From NCBI RefSeq assembly GCF_003258365.1, contig NZ_QHKM01000002.1, forward strand, positions 248,001 through 312,000: a stretch of DNA of 64,000 nt. Reading direction: 5' to 3'. A program made the translations under genes and the position numbers. Every line of letters begins with the position of its first letter. The stretch's first letter is position 1. Below, in pieces: positions 26,326 to 35,124 of the stretch. The notes under the pieces are model-generated. The model had not been told where the DNA came from and searched no databases. It was given only the letters and a program-made list of their open reading frames with translations. This DNA comes from Hymenobacter edaphi. Its GTDB lineage: Bacteria > Bacteroidota > Bacteroidia > Cytophagales > Hymenobacteraceae.

Positions 26326-27834
26326 TCAGCGCCGCTCCAGCAGCCGCAGCGTTACGCAGGAATCGGTTTGTAGCAGCGTTTCGGTGCGGTAGCGAGCCAG
26401 CCAGGGGCGGCGGGCGGCGGCCCCGCAGGCCACCACCACCGTGCCCGGCTCGGGCCGGCCCGCAAACTCGGGCTGCACCCAGCCGCTGCGGTGCCCGTAG
26501 CGCAGCTGGGCCGCCACGCGGTAGAATTCGGGGCTGTCGTTGTAGAGGCTGTCGGTGGCCACCAGATACTCGCGCAGCGCGGGCTGCTGGCTGGCCTGGG
26601 CCGTGAGGTGGCGGCCGTAGAGCAGGGTGGGGTTTTCGAGGCGGCGCTGCTGCAGCTCCCGCAGGTGGGCCATCCGGTCGGCGTAGGGGCCGGCCACTAC
26701 CAGCAGGGGCAGCGCCAGCAGCACGGCCGGGTGGGGCTGCCAGCGGTAGTGCGCCGCCAGGGCCCGGGCCGCCCAGCCGATGCCAGCGGCGGCCAGCAAG
26801 GCCAGCAGCGGATACAGCGGGGCATCGTACCAGGCCAGCTTGGTGCGCGTGAGGGAGAGAACAAGCAGGTGGCCGCCCGCCACAGCGGCCGCGCCGCGCA
26901 CCAGCCCTTGGGCGGGGCTGCCGTCGGGGCGGCGCCAGGCCAGGGCTACGGCCAGCAGCGCGGGCGCCAGCCAGGCCGAAAAGTTGAACTCCAGCAGGCG
27001 GCCCACATACCAGAGCAGGGGCTGGCCGTTGTTTTCCACGTTTTCGGTGGCCAGGCGCAACTCGTGCTGCTGCACGGCGGCCAGGTAGCCGGGCGCCAGG
27101 GCCTCGCGCAGGCCGTACCAGCCCGCCACCGCGGCCAGCACCAGGCCCGCCGCCAGCCAGGGCGCCGGCCGCCGCAGCTGCCGGCCCTGCCCGGTGGCCC
27201 ACACGGCCAGCAGCAGGCCCGGCCCCGGCAGCAGCGCGGCCAGGCCCTTGGTCAGGAAAGCCAGCGCGAAGCTGCCGCCCGTGGCCCCGGCCAGCCCGGC
27301 GCGGCCGGTCTGCAGGTAGCCCAGCCAGGCCAGCGTGCCTAGGGTGGTCCAGAGCGTGAGGGTGGCGTCGAAGTCGCCGGCGCGGGCCACGTGCAGGGCG
27401 GTGAAGCCCCCGGCCGTGACCAGGATGAGGGCAGCCAGCAGGCCGGCGGCGGGGCTGCCCAGCCAGCGGCGGCCGGCGGCGTACACCAGCGCGGTGGTGG
27501 CCAGGGCAGCCAGGGCGGCGGGCAGGCGCAGGGCCAGCTCGGTGGGCCCCAGGGCCGAAAAGCTCAGCATCAGCAGCCACAGGTGCAGCGGGGGCTTGGC
27601 GTTCCAGAGGTCGGGCTGGCCCTGGTAGTAGGGCACCAGGTACTCACGACGCTGCAGCATTTCCAGGGCGTTGAGGCCGGTGCGGCACTCGTCCCACTGC
27701 TGCACGGGCAGGCCGCCCAGCTTCCAGAACAGGAGAAAACCGGCGGCTCCCAGGGTCAGGAGCAAAGCCAGCAGGGCAAGCAGGCGGGGCACAAACGGGA
27801 CGAATTGGTGGGAGGCGGCAGACAGCGGGCCCAA
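26326..27834 (-). CDS. ArnT-like (GT-C) membrane glycosyltransferase
   Basis: The product has about 502 residues if translation starts at the TTG at 27834, or 488 from a GTG at 27792; no in-frame ATG exists near the first membrane segment. There are about 11 hydrophobic helices. The first periplasmic loop carries the acidic GT-C signature WDECRTGLNALEM and PDLWNAKPPLHLWLL, typical of ArnT/PMT-2-type enzymes that use polyprenyl-phosphate sugars. FLTKGLAALLPGPG and RTKLAWYDAPLYPLLAL are also family features. A C-terminal soluble region of about 120 residues follows. It probably adds a sugar to lipid A or another envelope lipid. The start is the weak point of this call. Confidence 0.82.
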   Translation of the reverse strand: MGPLSAASHQFVPFVPRLLALLALLLTLGAAGFLLFWKLGGLPVQQWDECRTGLNALEMLQRREYLVPYYQGQPDLWNAKPPLHLWLLMLSFSALGPTELALRLPAALAALATTALVYAAGRRWLGSPAAGLLAALILVTAGGFTALHVARAGDFDATLTLWTTLGTLAWLGYLQTGRAGLAGATGGSFALAFLTKGLAALLPGPGLLLAVWATGQGRQLRRPAPWLAAGLVLAAVAGWYGLREALAPGYLAAVQQHELRLATENVENNGQPLLWYVGRLLEFNFSAWLAPALLAVALAWRRPDGSPAQGLVRGAAAVAGGHLLVLSLTRTKLAWYDAPLYPLLALLAAAGIGWAARALAAHYRWQPHPAVLLALPLLVVAGPYADRMAHLRELQQRRLENPTLLYGRHLTAQASQQPALREYLVATDSLYNDSPEFYRVAAQLRYGHRSGWVQPEFAGRPEPGTVVVACGAAARRPWLARYRTETLLQTDSCVTLRLLERR

Positions 27835-27882
27835 CTTACGGCATAAACGCGGGCCGTCAACCGGCCGCTGCCCCGGAACTTC

Positions 27883-27890
27883 TACCTTTG
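27883..27890 (+). promoter_or_regulatory. -7 box TACCTTTG for the fused E1 gene
   Basis: Exact TAnnTTTG, 32 nt before the ATG at 27922. Confidence 0.6.
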
Positions 27891-27921
27891 CCGCCACTTT
27901 CCCCCGAACCCCTTCCACCCC

Positions 27922-29901
27922 ATGCAATTCGACCGCAAAGACTACTCCAACGACGACCTGCTGCGCCTCTACGAAGGCCTCGTGAAGCCGCGCATGATCG
28001 AAGAGAAAATGCTCATCCTGCTGCGCCAGGGCAAAGTGAGCAAGTGGTTTTCGGGCATCGGGCAGGAAGCTATTTCGGTGGGCAGCACCCTGGCTCTGCA
28101 CCCGGATGAGTACATTCTACCCCTGCACCGCAACCTGGGCGTGTTCACCTGCCGGCAGCTGCCGCTGGACCGCCTGTTTGCGCAGTGGCAGGGCAAGAAA
28201 ACCGGCTTCACCAAGGGCCGCGACCGGTCGTTCCACTTCGGCACCAACGAGCACCACATCGTGGGCATGATCAGCCACCTGGGCCCCCAGCTGGCCGTGG
28301 CCGACGGCATTGCCCTGGCCTCCAAGCTCAACGACGAAGGCAAGGTGACGGTGGTGTACTCCGGCGACGGCGGCGCCTCCGAGGGCGACTTCCACGAGGG
28401 GCTGAACGTGGCCGCCGTGTGGCAGCTGCCGGTCATCTTCATCGTCGAAAACAACGGCTACGGCCTGAGCACGCCCTCCAACGAGCAGTTCCGCCACGGC
28501 TTCTTCATCAACAAGGGCCCGGCCTACGGCATCGAGGCGGTGCAGGTGGACGGCAACAACGTGCTGGAGGTGTACGACACGGTGCGCCGCCTGGCCGAAG
28601 ACCTGCGCCAAAACCCGCGCCCGGTGCTGCTGGAGGCCCTCACGTTCCGCATGCGCGGCCACGAGGAGGCCAGCGGGACCAAGTACGTGCCCCAGGAGCT
28701 GTTCGAGGAGTGGGCCCAGAAAGACCCGGTGGAGAACTTCGAGCGGTGGCTGCTGGAGCAGGGCGTGCTCGATGAGGAAGCCAAGCAGCGCTACCGCCGC
28801 ACCATCAAGGACGAAATCGACGAGGCCTGGCGCGTAGTATTCGATACGCCGGAAATCCAGGTGGACGAGCGGGAGGAAGTGGCCGACATGTACCGCCCTT
28901 TCGACGCCCCCGACCAGACGCCCGCCCCCGACGCGCCCACCACCGAGCGCCGCTACGTGGATGCCATCAGTGACGGTCTGCGGCAGAGCATGGAGCGGTT
29001 CCCGGAGCTGGTGCTCATGGGCCAGGACATTGCCGAGTACGGCGGCGTGTTCAAGATTACCGACGGCTTCGTGGCCCAGTTCGGCAAGGCGCGGGTGCGC
29101 AACACGCCCTTGTGCGAGTCGGCCATCATCGGCACCGGGCTGGGGCTGAGCATCCGCGGCAAAAAGGCCATGGTGGAAATGCAGTTTGCCGATTTCGTGA
29201 CCTGCGGCTTCAACCAGATTGTGAACAACCTGGCCAAAAGCCACTACCGCTGGGGTCAGAACGCCGACGTGGTGGTGCGCATGCCCACCGGCGCTGGCTC
29301 GGCCGCCGGCCCCTTCCACTCGCAGTCCAACGAAGCCTGGTTTGTGCACACGCCGGGCCTGAAAGTGGTGTACCCCGCCACCCCCTACGACGCGAAGGGC
29401 CTGCTCTGCGCCGCCCTCGAAGACCCGAACCCGGTCATTTTCTTCGAGCACAAGATGCTCTACCGCAGCATCTCGGGCCCCGTGCCGAACGACTACTACA
29501 CCCTGCCCATCGGCCAGGCTCGTTTGGCGCGCGAAGGCTCCGAGCTGAGCATCATCACCTACGGCATGGGCGTGCACTGGGCCGCTAAGCTGGCCGAGGA
29601 AATGAACCTCGACTGCGACATTCTGGACCTGCGCACCCTGCTGCCCTGGGACGAAGAAGCCGTGCGCCAAACGGTGGAGAAAACCGGCCGCGTTATCATC
29701 CTGCACGAAGACACCCTGACCGGCGGCATCGGCGGCGAAATCGGCGCCTGGATTGCCGAGCACTGCTTCACCAAGCTCGACGCGCCCATTCAGCGCGTGG
29801 CCTCGCTCGATACGGCCATTCCCTTCGCCCCGAACCTGGAGCACAACTTCTTGGCCGATAACCGCCTGCGCCAGTGCGTGGAGAAGCTGCGGGCGTATTA
29901 G
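27922..29901 (+). CDS. 2-oxo-acid dehydrogenase E1 component, fused alpha and beta subunits
   Basis: The product has 659 residues. Residues 1-330 are the alpha part, with the TPP motif beginning GDGGASEG and ending VENN, and the phosphorylation-loop-like HGFFINKG. A Pro-rich linker (DQTPAPDAPTTE) joins the beta part (about 340-659), with MGQDIAEYGGVFKIT, FNQIVNNLAK, MPTGAGSAAGPFHSQS and LHEDTLTGGIGGEI. It decarboxylates a 2-oxo acid and transfers the acyl group to a lipoyl-E2. Fused alpha-beta E1 of this kind is common in Bacteroidota; branched-chain 2-oxo acids or pyruvate are the likely substrates. No E2/E3 is adjacent, so it must use a partner encoded elsewhere. Lipoyl synthase lies 3 kb downstream. 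Confidence 0.93.
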   Translation: MQFDRKDYSNDDLLRLYEGLVKPRMIEEKMLILLRQGKVSKWFSGIGQEAISVGSTLALHPDEYILPLHRNLGVFTCRQLPLDRLFAQWQGKKTGFTKGRDRSFHFGTNEHHIVGMISHLGPQLAVADGIALASKLNDEGKVTVVYSGDGGASEGDFHEGLNVAAVWQLPVIFIVENNGYGLSTPSNEQFRHGFFINKGPAYGIEAVQVDGNNVLEVYDTVRRLAEDLRQNPRPVLLEALTFRMRGHEEASGTKYVPQELFEEWAQKDPVENFERWLLEQGVLDEEAKQRYRRTIKDEIDEAWRVVFDTPEIQVDEREEVADMYRPFDAPDQTPAPDAPTTERRYVDAISDGLRQSMERFPELVLMGQDIAEYGGVFKITDGFVAQFGKARVRNTPLCESAIIGTGLGLSIRGKKAMVEMQFADFVTCGFNQIVNNLAKSHYRWGQNADVVVRMPTGAGSAAGPFHSQSNEAWFVHTPGLKVVYPATPYDAKGLLCAALEDPNPVIFFEHKMLYRSISGPVPNDYYTLPIGQARLAREGSELSIITYGMGVHWAAKLAEEMNLDCDILDLRTLLPWDEEAVRQTVEKTGRVIILHEDTLTGGIGGEIGAWIAEHCFTKLDAPIQRVASLDTAIPFAPNLEHNFLADNRLRQCVEKLRAY

Positions 29902-29905
29902 CAGG

Positions 29906-29985
29906 AGGAGCCAGGAGCCAGGAGTCGGGAGCTAGGAGTGTGCCGGCAGGACATTTGGGCTCCTAACTCCTGGCTCCTGGCTCCT
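29906..29985. repeat. Long inverted repeat of GGAGCCA units
   Basis: A perfect 20-bp arm at 29906-29925 (AGGAGCCAGGAGCCAGGAGT) has its reverse complement at 29966-29985, with a 40-nt loop and further partial pairing inside. It starts 5 bp after the E1 stop and ends with a short T-run (CCTTTT), so it may terminate the E1 transcript. Confidence 0.88.
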
Positions 29986-30039
29986 TTTAAAAGTCCCTTT
30001 GTATTTTTCGGACTAATCCGCTTTTACCCCGCTGCCCCT

Positions 30040-30375
30040 GTGAGTGAGTTTCTGCGTCTGCGCCGGCTGAGCTGGCTGCTGCTGGTGCTGGTGGTGCTGG
30101 CCGGCCCCGCGCTGAGCGGGTGCCGCCTGTTCCATCCTTACCGCATTCCCAACCCCAAGGGGCCGGTGGTGAAAGTCAAGAAGTCCAAGAAAAAAGACCC
30201 CGACGCCACCGAAGCCGCCGACGGCTCCAGCACCGACGCCGCAGTCGAACCGGCCAAAGTGCAGAAAAACAGCTACGACAAAAACGGCCTGCTCAAAAAG
30301 CCCAAGATGAACCGCCGCAAGCTCAAGAAGAAAATCGGCCAGCGCCGCTTCCTGGGCATCACCTTGCCGTTTTAG
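30040..30375 (+). CDS. Small lipoprotein with a basic C-terminal region
   Basis: The product has 111 residues from the GTG at 30040; upstream in-frame codons run through the repeat and have no signal features. The signal peptide SWLLLVLVVLAGPALSGC has a clear lipobox with Cys at about position 27. The mature part is Lys-rich (KVKKSKKKDPD), with an acidic middle and a conserved-looking basic end (MNRRKLKKKIGQRRFLG). A -7-like box TATTTTTC lies at 30002. Function unknown; the charge pattern suggests contact with anionic envelope polymers (inference). Confidence 0.72.
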   Translation: MSEFLRLRRLSWLLLVLVVLAGPALSGCRLFHPYRIPNPKGPVVKVKKSKKKDPDATEAADGSSTDAAVEPAKVQKNSYDKNGLLKKPKMNRRKLKKKIGQRRFLGITLPF

Positions 30376-30453
30376 CCGGCTGATCTGCCCCTGCCGGCCC
30401 GCGGTGCGTACAGCTAAAATGCACTATTCCTCCCATCCGTTGTTGCTCCTCGT

Positions 30454-30777
30454 ATGCTGATTCGTATTGCCGTTGCCGGGCTGCTGCTCTGGGGCCTGAG
30501 CGCCCTGCCCGCCGCCGCCCAAACCGAGTTTGTGTCGCAGAAGCGCGCCGCGCGCAAGTCGCTGAAGGCCGCCCGGAAGTACCAGGCGCCCGAAGACCTG
30601 CGCCAGTCGCACCTGGCGGTAGACAAGCGCGACCTGCGCCCCGGCGAAACGCCCGAGCGGAACCTGCCCGAGGGCAGCAGCCGTTACCGCTTCGACAATA
30701 CGGGCACGCCGCGGGTAAGCGACCAAAAAATGGTCACGACCCGTAAGCCCAAAAAACAACCCAAAGAATCCCAGTGA
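30454..30777 (+). CDS. Small secreted protein of unknown function
   Basis: The product has 107 residues with a signal peptide (MLIRIAVAGLLLWGLSALPA, cleavage at AAAQ). The mature part is charged and Lys/Arg-rich, without cysteine, and ends with RKPKKQPKES. No known family. Its stop codon overlaps the start codon of the ytxJ gene by one base (TGATG), so the two are likely translationally coupled. Confidence 0.7.
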   Translation: MLIRIAVAGLLLWGLSALPAAAQTEFVSQKRAARKSLKAARKYQAPEDLRQSHLAVDKRDLRPGETPERNLPEGSSRYRFDNTGTPRVSDQKMVTTRKPKKQPKESQ

Positions 30778-31118
30778 TGCAGTGGACTCCCCTGACCCAG
30801 CCCGAGCAACTCGCCGACATCGTGCGCGAATCGGCTGAGCACCCCGTCGTTATTTTCAAGCACAGCACCAGCTGCTCCATCAGCGCCATGGCCAAAAGCC
30901 GCCTGGAGCGCCAATGGTCCGATGCCGGCCTCCAGGACGTGAAGATTTACTACCTCGACCTGCTGCGCTACCGCCCCGTGTCCAACCAGATTGCCGAGCA
31001 GTTCGGCGTGCAGCACCAGTCGCCCCAGCTGCTGCTGATCCAGAACGGCGAGTGCAGCTACGACGCCTCGCACATGAGCATTCAGCTCGGCGAGGTGAAG
31101 AAAAAGGTAGCCGCCTAA
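30777..31118 (+). CDS. ytxJ: YtxJ-like monothiol bacilliredoxin
   Basis: The product has 113 residues from the ATG at 30777. It has a thioredoxin-like fold with the single active-site Cys33 in KHSTSCSISAMAKSR, and the downstream QSPQLLLI providing the cis-Pro. This is the bacillithiol-system redox-active family (YtxJ/BrxC), which removes bacillithiol from S-bacillithiolated proteins. Its presence implies that the organism makes bacillithiol, as many Bacteroidota do. It is cytoplasmic, coupled to the preceding small gene by a one-base overlap, and followed by a perfect palindromic repeat. Confidence 0.88.
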   Translation: MQWTPLTQPEQLADIVRESAEHPVVIFKHSTSCSISAMAKSRLERQWSDAGLQDVKIYYLDLLRYRPVSNQIAEQFGVQHQSPQLLLIQNGECSYDASHMSIQLGEVKKKVAA

Positions 31119-31169
31119 GCAACTCAGGCCCGTAGGACGATAATTCGACACGTCCTCGCGATAAAAACC

Positions 31170-31297
31170 AGAACGTCATTCCGAGCTTGTCGAGGAATCT
31201 CGCGTGCTGATGTCCGGTAGTAATTTCCTCGTTGAACGAGAAGAATACTATCCGATCAACCACGCGAGATTCCTCGACAAGCTCGGAATGACGTTCT
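31170..31297. repeat. Palindromic interspersed repeat, family B, copy 4, perfect 37-bp ends
   Basis: The arms 31170-31206 and 31261-31297 are exact reverse complements (core GTCATTCCGAGCTTGTCGAG). The local stem ATTCC/GGAAT differs from that of the other copies but stays paired. It lies between the convergent ytxJ and OsmC-family genes and could terminate both transcripts. Confidence 0.9.
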
Positions 31298-31345
31298 GCA
31301 TGAAGGCTGCTCCTAGAGGGCGCAACCCGGCTGTAACGAAGCGCT

Positions 31346-31753
31346 TTAGCCTTCGTAGGAGAACTGAACCGATTGCCGGATTTCCGGGTTCAGGCTAAGA
31401 GCCACCGGGCAGGTGCGGGCCGCGTTTTCGAGCGTGGCCCGCTCCTTGGCCGAAAGCGCGGTGGGCATCTGAAATGCCACCTCGATTTCGGCAATGCGGC
31501 GCGGCTCGGCGGCCATATGCTTGGTTACGTTCCACGTCACGCCCCGCAGGTCCAGCCCTTGGCGCTCCGCCACGATGCCCATAATGGTCATCATGCACGC
31601 GCCCAGGGAGGCACTGACCAGGTCGGTGGGGGAAAACGATTCGCCGCGGCCGTGGTTGTCGACCGGGGCGTCGGTGTGAATGGTGGTGCCCGAGGCTACG
31701 TGGGTAGCGTCGGTGCGCAGCTGGCCGGCGTACCGGGCGGTGGCAGTGCTCAT
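31346..31753 (-). CDS. OsmC/Ohr-family protein
   Basis: The product has 135 residues from the ATG at 31753, with no signal peptide. The two reactive cysteines are C53 (LGACMMTIMG) and C115 (ARTCPVALSLNP), spaced as in OsmC/YhfA-type thiol peroxidases. Other family residues include GRGESFSPTDLVSASL. These proteins reduce organic hydroperoxides in the cytoplasm as dimers. Proximity to the bacilliredoxin gene is suggestive of a common thiol-redox theme but the genes are convergent and separately transcribed. Confidence 0.9.
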   Translation of the reverse strand: MSTATARYAGQLRTDATHVASGTTIHTDAPVDNHGRGESFSPTDLVSASLGACMMTIMGIVAERQGLDLRGVTWNVTKHMAAEPRRIAEIEVAFQMPTALSAKERATLENAARTCPVALSLNPEIRQSVQFSYEG

Positions 31754-31776
31754 AAATTCAGAAAAACTACAGACGG

Positions 31777-32646
31777 ATGCGCTCAAATTTACGTACTTTC
31801 GGAGTGGCTGGCCCCGAGTGGCTGGCCGCGCGTTTGTTTTCCTTCCTGCCCGCCTCTGCTGCCGTGCGCCCGTTTTTTTACTCCGCTATCCTGCTCCCGG
31901 CCGCGCTGCTGGTCGCATCTGCCGCCCAGGCCCAGGAGGCCCAGGACGCGCCGAGCTACGAGAAGGAATTTACTTATGGCATCAACCTGAACACCAACGC
32001 CGGCCTGATCGGCGGGGTGGCCGTGCGCTCGACGCGGCGCCTCAACGACGACTGGGCCCGCTTCTGGCTGCTCGAAGGCGTGGAGGTGAAAAGCCGCAAG
32101 GAGCAGCGCATTCAGAACAGCATCGGCGGGGTGTACGTGCAGGGCAAAACCAACTACCTCTTCGCCCTGCGCCCCACCGTGGGCGTGCAGCGTACCCTGT
32201 TCCGCAAAGCAGCCGAATCGGGCGTGGAAGTGGATGCCATGTTCGGGGCGGGGCCGTCCATCGGGCTGCTGCTGCCCTACTACATCTACTACGACTACAC
32301 GCCCAAGCCCGACCCGCAGAGCAACCCCAACCCGCGCGAGGACATCCGGGCCGAGCAGTACGACCCGGTCAAGCACTACGAGCAGAACAAGATTTACGAC
32401 CGGGCACCCATCTTCTCGGGCATCGGCAACGTGAAGCCCAACGTGGGGGCGCACCTGCGCGGGGCCCTCAACTTCGAGTACGGCCGCTACCGCGACGCCG
32501 TGGCGGGCATTGAGGCCGGATTTCTGGTCGAGGCCTACACCAAGCGCCTGGTGACGATGAACGTGACAGGGGTGCCGGAAAACCGGCTCAACAACAACCT
32601 CTTCAACTCGGTGTACGTGACGCTCTACATCGGCTCGCGCAAGTAG
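31777..32646 (+). CDS. Predicted outer-membrane beta-strand-rich protein
   Basis: The product has 289 residues from the ATG at 31777. A TACTTTCG sequence just after this ATG resembles a -7 box, so a start further in (for example GTG near 31803) is possible. A hydrophobic segment ([18 protein letters not shown]) acts as signal peptide. The mature part has alternating-residue strands such as [14 protein letters not shown] and [20 protein letters not shown], and ends in [12 protein letters not shown]. It is probably a small barrel of 8-12 strands. No name can be assigned. Confidence 0.72.
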   Translation: MRSNLRTFGVAGPEWLAARLFSFLPASAAVRPFFYSAILLPAALLVASAAQAQEAQDAPSYEKEFTYGINLNTNAGLIGGVAVRSTRRLNDDWARFWLLEGVEVKSRKEQRIQNSIGGVYVQGKTNYLFALRPTVGVQRTLFRKAAESGVEVDAMFGAGPSIGLLLPYYIYYDYTPKPDPQSNPNPREDIRAEQYDPVKHYEQNKIYDRAPIFSGIGNVKPNVGAHLRGALNFEYGRYRDAVAGIEAGFLVEAYTKRLVTMNVTGVPENRLNNNLFNSVYVTLYIGSRK

Positions 32647-32668
32647 CCGCCGCGCTGCCACTACCAAC

Positions 32669-32715
32669 GCCCGTCGCCGGCCGAACCCGCAAGGGCGGCC
32701 GGCGACGGGCTTTTT
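32669..32715 (+). terminator. Rho-independent terminator
   Basis: GCCCGTCGCCGGCCG pairs with its exact complement around a 12-nt loop and is followed by TTTTT, 23 bp after the outer-membrane protein gene. Confidence 0.9.
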
Positions 32716-32810
32716 CGGGCCCGGCGGCCGGGTTTGCAACTAGCAGGCGGGCTGCGCTGTTTACCGGGCACGGCCGGCAATTCGGTGCTGCGCCGCAACC
32801 CGCTACCGCT

Positions 32811-32818
32811 TACCTTTG
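32811..32818 (+). promoter_or_regulatory. -7 box TACCTTTG for lipA, likely leaderless
   Basis: Exact TAnnTTTG ending 4 nt before the lipA ATG at 32823. With the usual -7 spacing, transcription would begin at or within a base or two of the start codon. Confidence 0.6.
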
Positions 32819-32822
32819 TAGG

Positions 32823-33728
32823 ATGGATACTCTCCTGACCTTACCCGTCATTCAGCCTGAAGCTGCTCAGGCGCCGGCCAAGCCCCGCAAGCCCGACTGG
32901 CTGCGCGTGAAGCTGCCCGTGGGCCCGGCCTACGCCAACGTGCGCAAGCTGGTGGACGAACACAAGCTGCACACCATCTGCGAATCGGGCAACTGCCCGA
33001 ACATGGGCGAGTGTTGGGGTGCCGGCACGGCCACCTTCATGATCCTGGGCAACGTGTGCACGCGCTCCTGCTCGTTTTGCGCGGTGGCCACCGGCCGCCC
33101 CACCGAGTACGACCTCGACGAGCCCCGCCGCGTGGCCGAAGCCATCAAGCTGATGGGCGTGAAGCACGCCGTAATTACCTCCGTGAACCGCGACGAGCTG
33201 AAGGACCGCGGCGCCGGCGTGTGGTACGAAACGGTGGTGCAGACCAAGCTGTTGTCGCCCGCCACGACCATCGAAACGCTGATTCCGGACGTGAAAGCCA
33301 ACTGGGCCGCGCTGGACACGATGATTGCCGGCGGGCAGGAAGTGGTGTCGCACAACATGGAAACGGTGGGCAGCCTCTACCGCCTGGTGCGCCCCCAAGC
33401 CAAGTACGACCGGAGCCTGGAGCAGATCCGCCGCACCAAGGAAGCTGGCCGCCGCACCAAGTCGGGCATCATGCTGGGCCTGGGCGAGACCAAGGACGAA
33501 GTGTACCAGGCCATCGATGACCTGGCCGCCAACGGCCTCGACATTCTCACGCTGGGCCAGTACCTGCAGCCCACCAAGCGCCACATCGAGGTGGCCGAGT
33601 TTATTCACCCCGACCTGTTTGCGCACTACAAGGAAGAAGGCCTGCGCCGCGGCCTGAAGTACGTGGAGAGCGGTCCGCTGGTGCGCAGCTCCTACCACGC
33701 CGAGCGGCACGTGAACGTGCCCATCTAG
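32823..33728 (+). CDS. lipA: Lipoyl synthase
   Basis: The product has 301 residues. The auxiliary cluster ligands C53, C58 and C64 are in [13 protein letters not shown]; the radical-SAM ligands C79, C83 and C86 are in CTRSCSFC; the C-terminal RSSYHA serine ligand is present. It inserts two sulfurs into octanoyl groups on lipoyl domains. Clients in this window are the two lipoyl domains of the 2-oxoglutarate dehydrogenase E2; the glycine-cleavage H protein and E2 of the fused E1 lie elsewhere. The gene is preceded by a -7 box so close that the mRNA may be leaderless. Confidence 0.97.
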   Translation: MDTLLTLPVIQPEAAQAPAKPRKPDWLRVKLPVGPAYANVRKLVDEHKLHTICESGNCPNMGECWGAGTATFMILGNVCTRSCSFCAVATGRPTEYDLDEPRRVAEAIKLMGVKHAVITSVNRDELKDRGAGVWYETVVQTKLLSPATTIETLIPDVKANWAALDTMIAGGQEVVSHNMETVGSLYRLVRPQAKYDRSLEQIRRTKEAGRRTKSGIMLGLGETKDEVYQAIDDLAANGLDILTLGQYLQPTKRHIEVAEFIHPDLFAHYKEEGLRRGLKYVESGPLVRSSYHAERHVNVPI

Positions 33729-33752
33729 GCCGCCTGCCGCATTTAGCATTGC

Positions 33753-33790
33753 CGAAGGGCCCGGTTTCAGCAGTGAAGCCGGGCCCTTCG
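33753..33790. terminator. Bidirectional stem-loop between convergent lipA and a lipoprotein gene
   Basis: CGAAGGGCCCGGTTT pairs with AAGCCGGGCCCTTCG with one wobble pair and an 8-nt loop. There is no long T-run on either side. Confidence 0.75.
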
Positions 33791-33793
33791 CGC

Positions 33794-34450
33794 TTAGTCA
33801 AGTAGGCCCAGGTAGGCGTCGTTGTTGACGTAGAGCACCATTGGGGCGGGCTGGCCGGGTGGCACGTGCTGCAGGTTCTGGGCCAGCTCGCGCAGCAGGA
33901 TGCGCGTCTGCCGGCCCATGGTGTGGCTCCAGAACACCACCACGCGGTAGCCGCCCGGCGGCACCGTAAACTGCGCCGGCGCCAGCGGCTGCCCCGCCGG
34001 CGTGCGCAGAAACGTGAGCAGCTGCGCAAACGACAGCAGCTGGTCGGGCGGCGTTTGCGAGGCGGGCGGAAAGGTATTGAGCCGGCCGCCGGGGTTCCAG
34101 TTCAGGTTCAGGCTGGGCAGCTGGGGCGAGGCGTAGCAGTTGATGTGAAACGACACGAGCTGGCCGGCGTCGTCAAAATAGAGCAGTTGCAGCAGCTGGC
34201 CGTGGTTTTTGGCCGCCTCGTAGGTGCGCGCGTACCGCGCCTGGTGCCGCACGAAGCGCAGGTAGCTGGTGTCGAGCACCGCCACCTGGCCGGCCGGCAC
34301 CTGGTAGCGGGCTACGTCGGCGGCGAGGCGGGCGGGCGTGTGGGGCGGCGTGTCGTGCATACCCATAATGAGGCCGGCGTACAGGGCATTGCAGCCGCTG
34401 AGGGCGGCCATCAGCAGGGGCAGAGTCAGAGAAATAGCGCGTCGAATCAT
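33794..34450 (-). CDS. Lipoprotein of unknown function
   Basis: The product has 218 residues from the ATG at 34450. The lipobox LLMAALSGC gives acylation near residue 20. The mature part combines a first half with YARTYEAAKNHGQLLQLLYF and a second half with GGYRVVVFWSHTMGRQTRIL, suggesting a mixed alpha/beta fold. I do not recognise a family. It shares the minus strand with the DUF4136 gene upstream, from which it is separated by a terminator, so it is probably transcribed on its own. Confidence 0.72.
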   Translation of the reverse strand: MIRRAISLTLPLLMAALSGCNALYAGLIMGMHDTPPHTPARLAADVARYQVPAGQVAVLDTSYLRFVRHQARYARTYEAAKNHGQLLQLLYFDDAGQLVSFHINCYASPQLPSLNLNWNPGGRLNTFPPASQTPPDQLLSFAQLLTFLRTPAGQPLAPAQFTVPPGGYRVVVFWSHTMGRQTRILLRELAQNLQHVPPGQPAPMVLYVNNDAYLGLLD

Positions 34451-34465
34451 CAAACCGGAAATAAA

Positions 34466-34501
34466 GCAAAAAGCCCCATCGGACTCCGATGAGGCTTTTG
34501 C
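34466..34501 (-). terminator. Rho-independent terminator of the DUF4136 gene
   Basis: Palindrome GCAAAAAGCCCCATCGGA / TCCGATGAGGCTTTTGC with T-runs on either strand, 20 bp after the DUF4136 stop. Confidence 0.85.
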
Positions 34502-34521
34502 GGGGCAAAACGTTGCGTGGC

Positions 34522-35124
34522 TTAGCGGCGCGCGGTGTTATCGGTGGGCGGAAAGTCGCCGAGCACGCCGGTCACGAGGCGGTTCACTTCCACTTCCGAC
34601 AGCGTCTGCTGGTCTACCTGGCTCTGGCCGTAGCCGCGCCACACCAGCGCCTTGCGCTTGGCGTCCACGATGTCGATGATGACGTTGCCGGCTTTGTAGT
34701 CCTGCACCGTCTGGTAGGGGCGGCCCAGGCCGTAGTAGCCCCAGTAAGGGTAGCCGTAGGGGCCGTAGTAGCCGGGGTTGGCGGTGCGCTGCTTGTCCTC
34801 CACGCGGGCCGAGTAGGCCACGTACACGTCGGGGTTTTTATCGGCCTTGGTCAGGCCCTTGCGCACCATTTCGGCTTCCACCGAGCGGCGCATGCGCTGG
34901 TCGAAAAAGGAGTTGTAGCCCTTGGCGGGCCCGCCTTCGGCGTCGGAGGGCTGCTCCGGGTACCAGGCCCAGGTCTTGTAGGCCCGGAAGTTGACGGCGT
35001 GGTCGAAGTCGGACGTGACGCCCACGCGGGGCACCGTGGCGCAGCCGGCCGCGCCCAGCAGCAGCGCCAGGCCAACGGTGGCCAGGGCGAGGGGACGGGA
35101 AAACAATTGGGTGAAGCGTTGCAT
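34522..35124 (-). CDS. DUF4136 family lipoprotein
   Basis: The product has 200 residues. The signal peptide LALATVGLALLLGAAGC has a lipobox. The mature region starts with the DUF4136 pattern VTSDFDHAVNFRAYKTWAWY, followed by SVEAEMVRKGLTKADKNPDV and VAYSARVEDKQ, a Tyr/Gly/Pro-rich loop (GYYGPYGYPYWGYYGLG), and GNVIIDIVDAKRKALVWRGY. The family is widespread in envelopes of Gram-negative bacteria without a known role. The Tyr-rich loop is longer than I would expect but not unusual in this phylum. Confidence 0.88.
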   Translation of the reverse strand: MQRFTQLFSRPLALATVGLALLLGAAGCATVPRVGVTSDFDHAVNFRAYKTWAWYPEQPSDAEGGPAKGYNSFFDQRMRRSVEAEMVRKGLTKADKNPDVYVAYSARVEDKQRTANPGYYGPYGYPYWGYYGLGRPYQTVQDYKAGNVIIDIVDAKRKALVWRGYGQSQVDQQTLSEVEVNRLVTGVLGDFPPTDNTARR

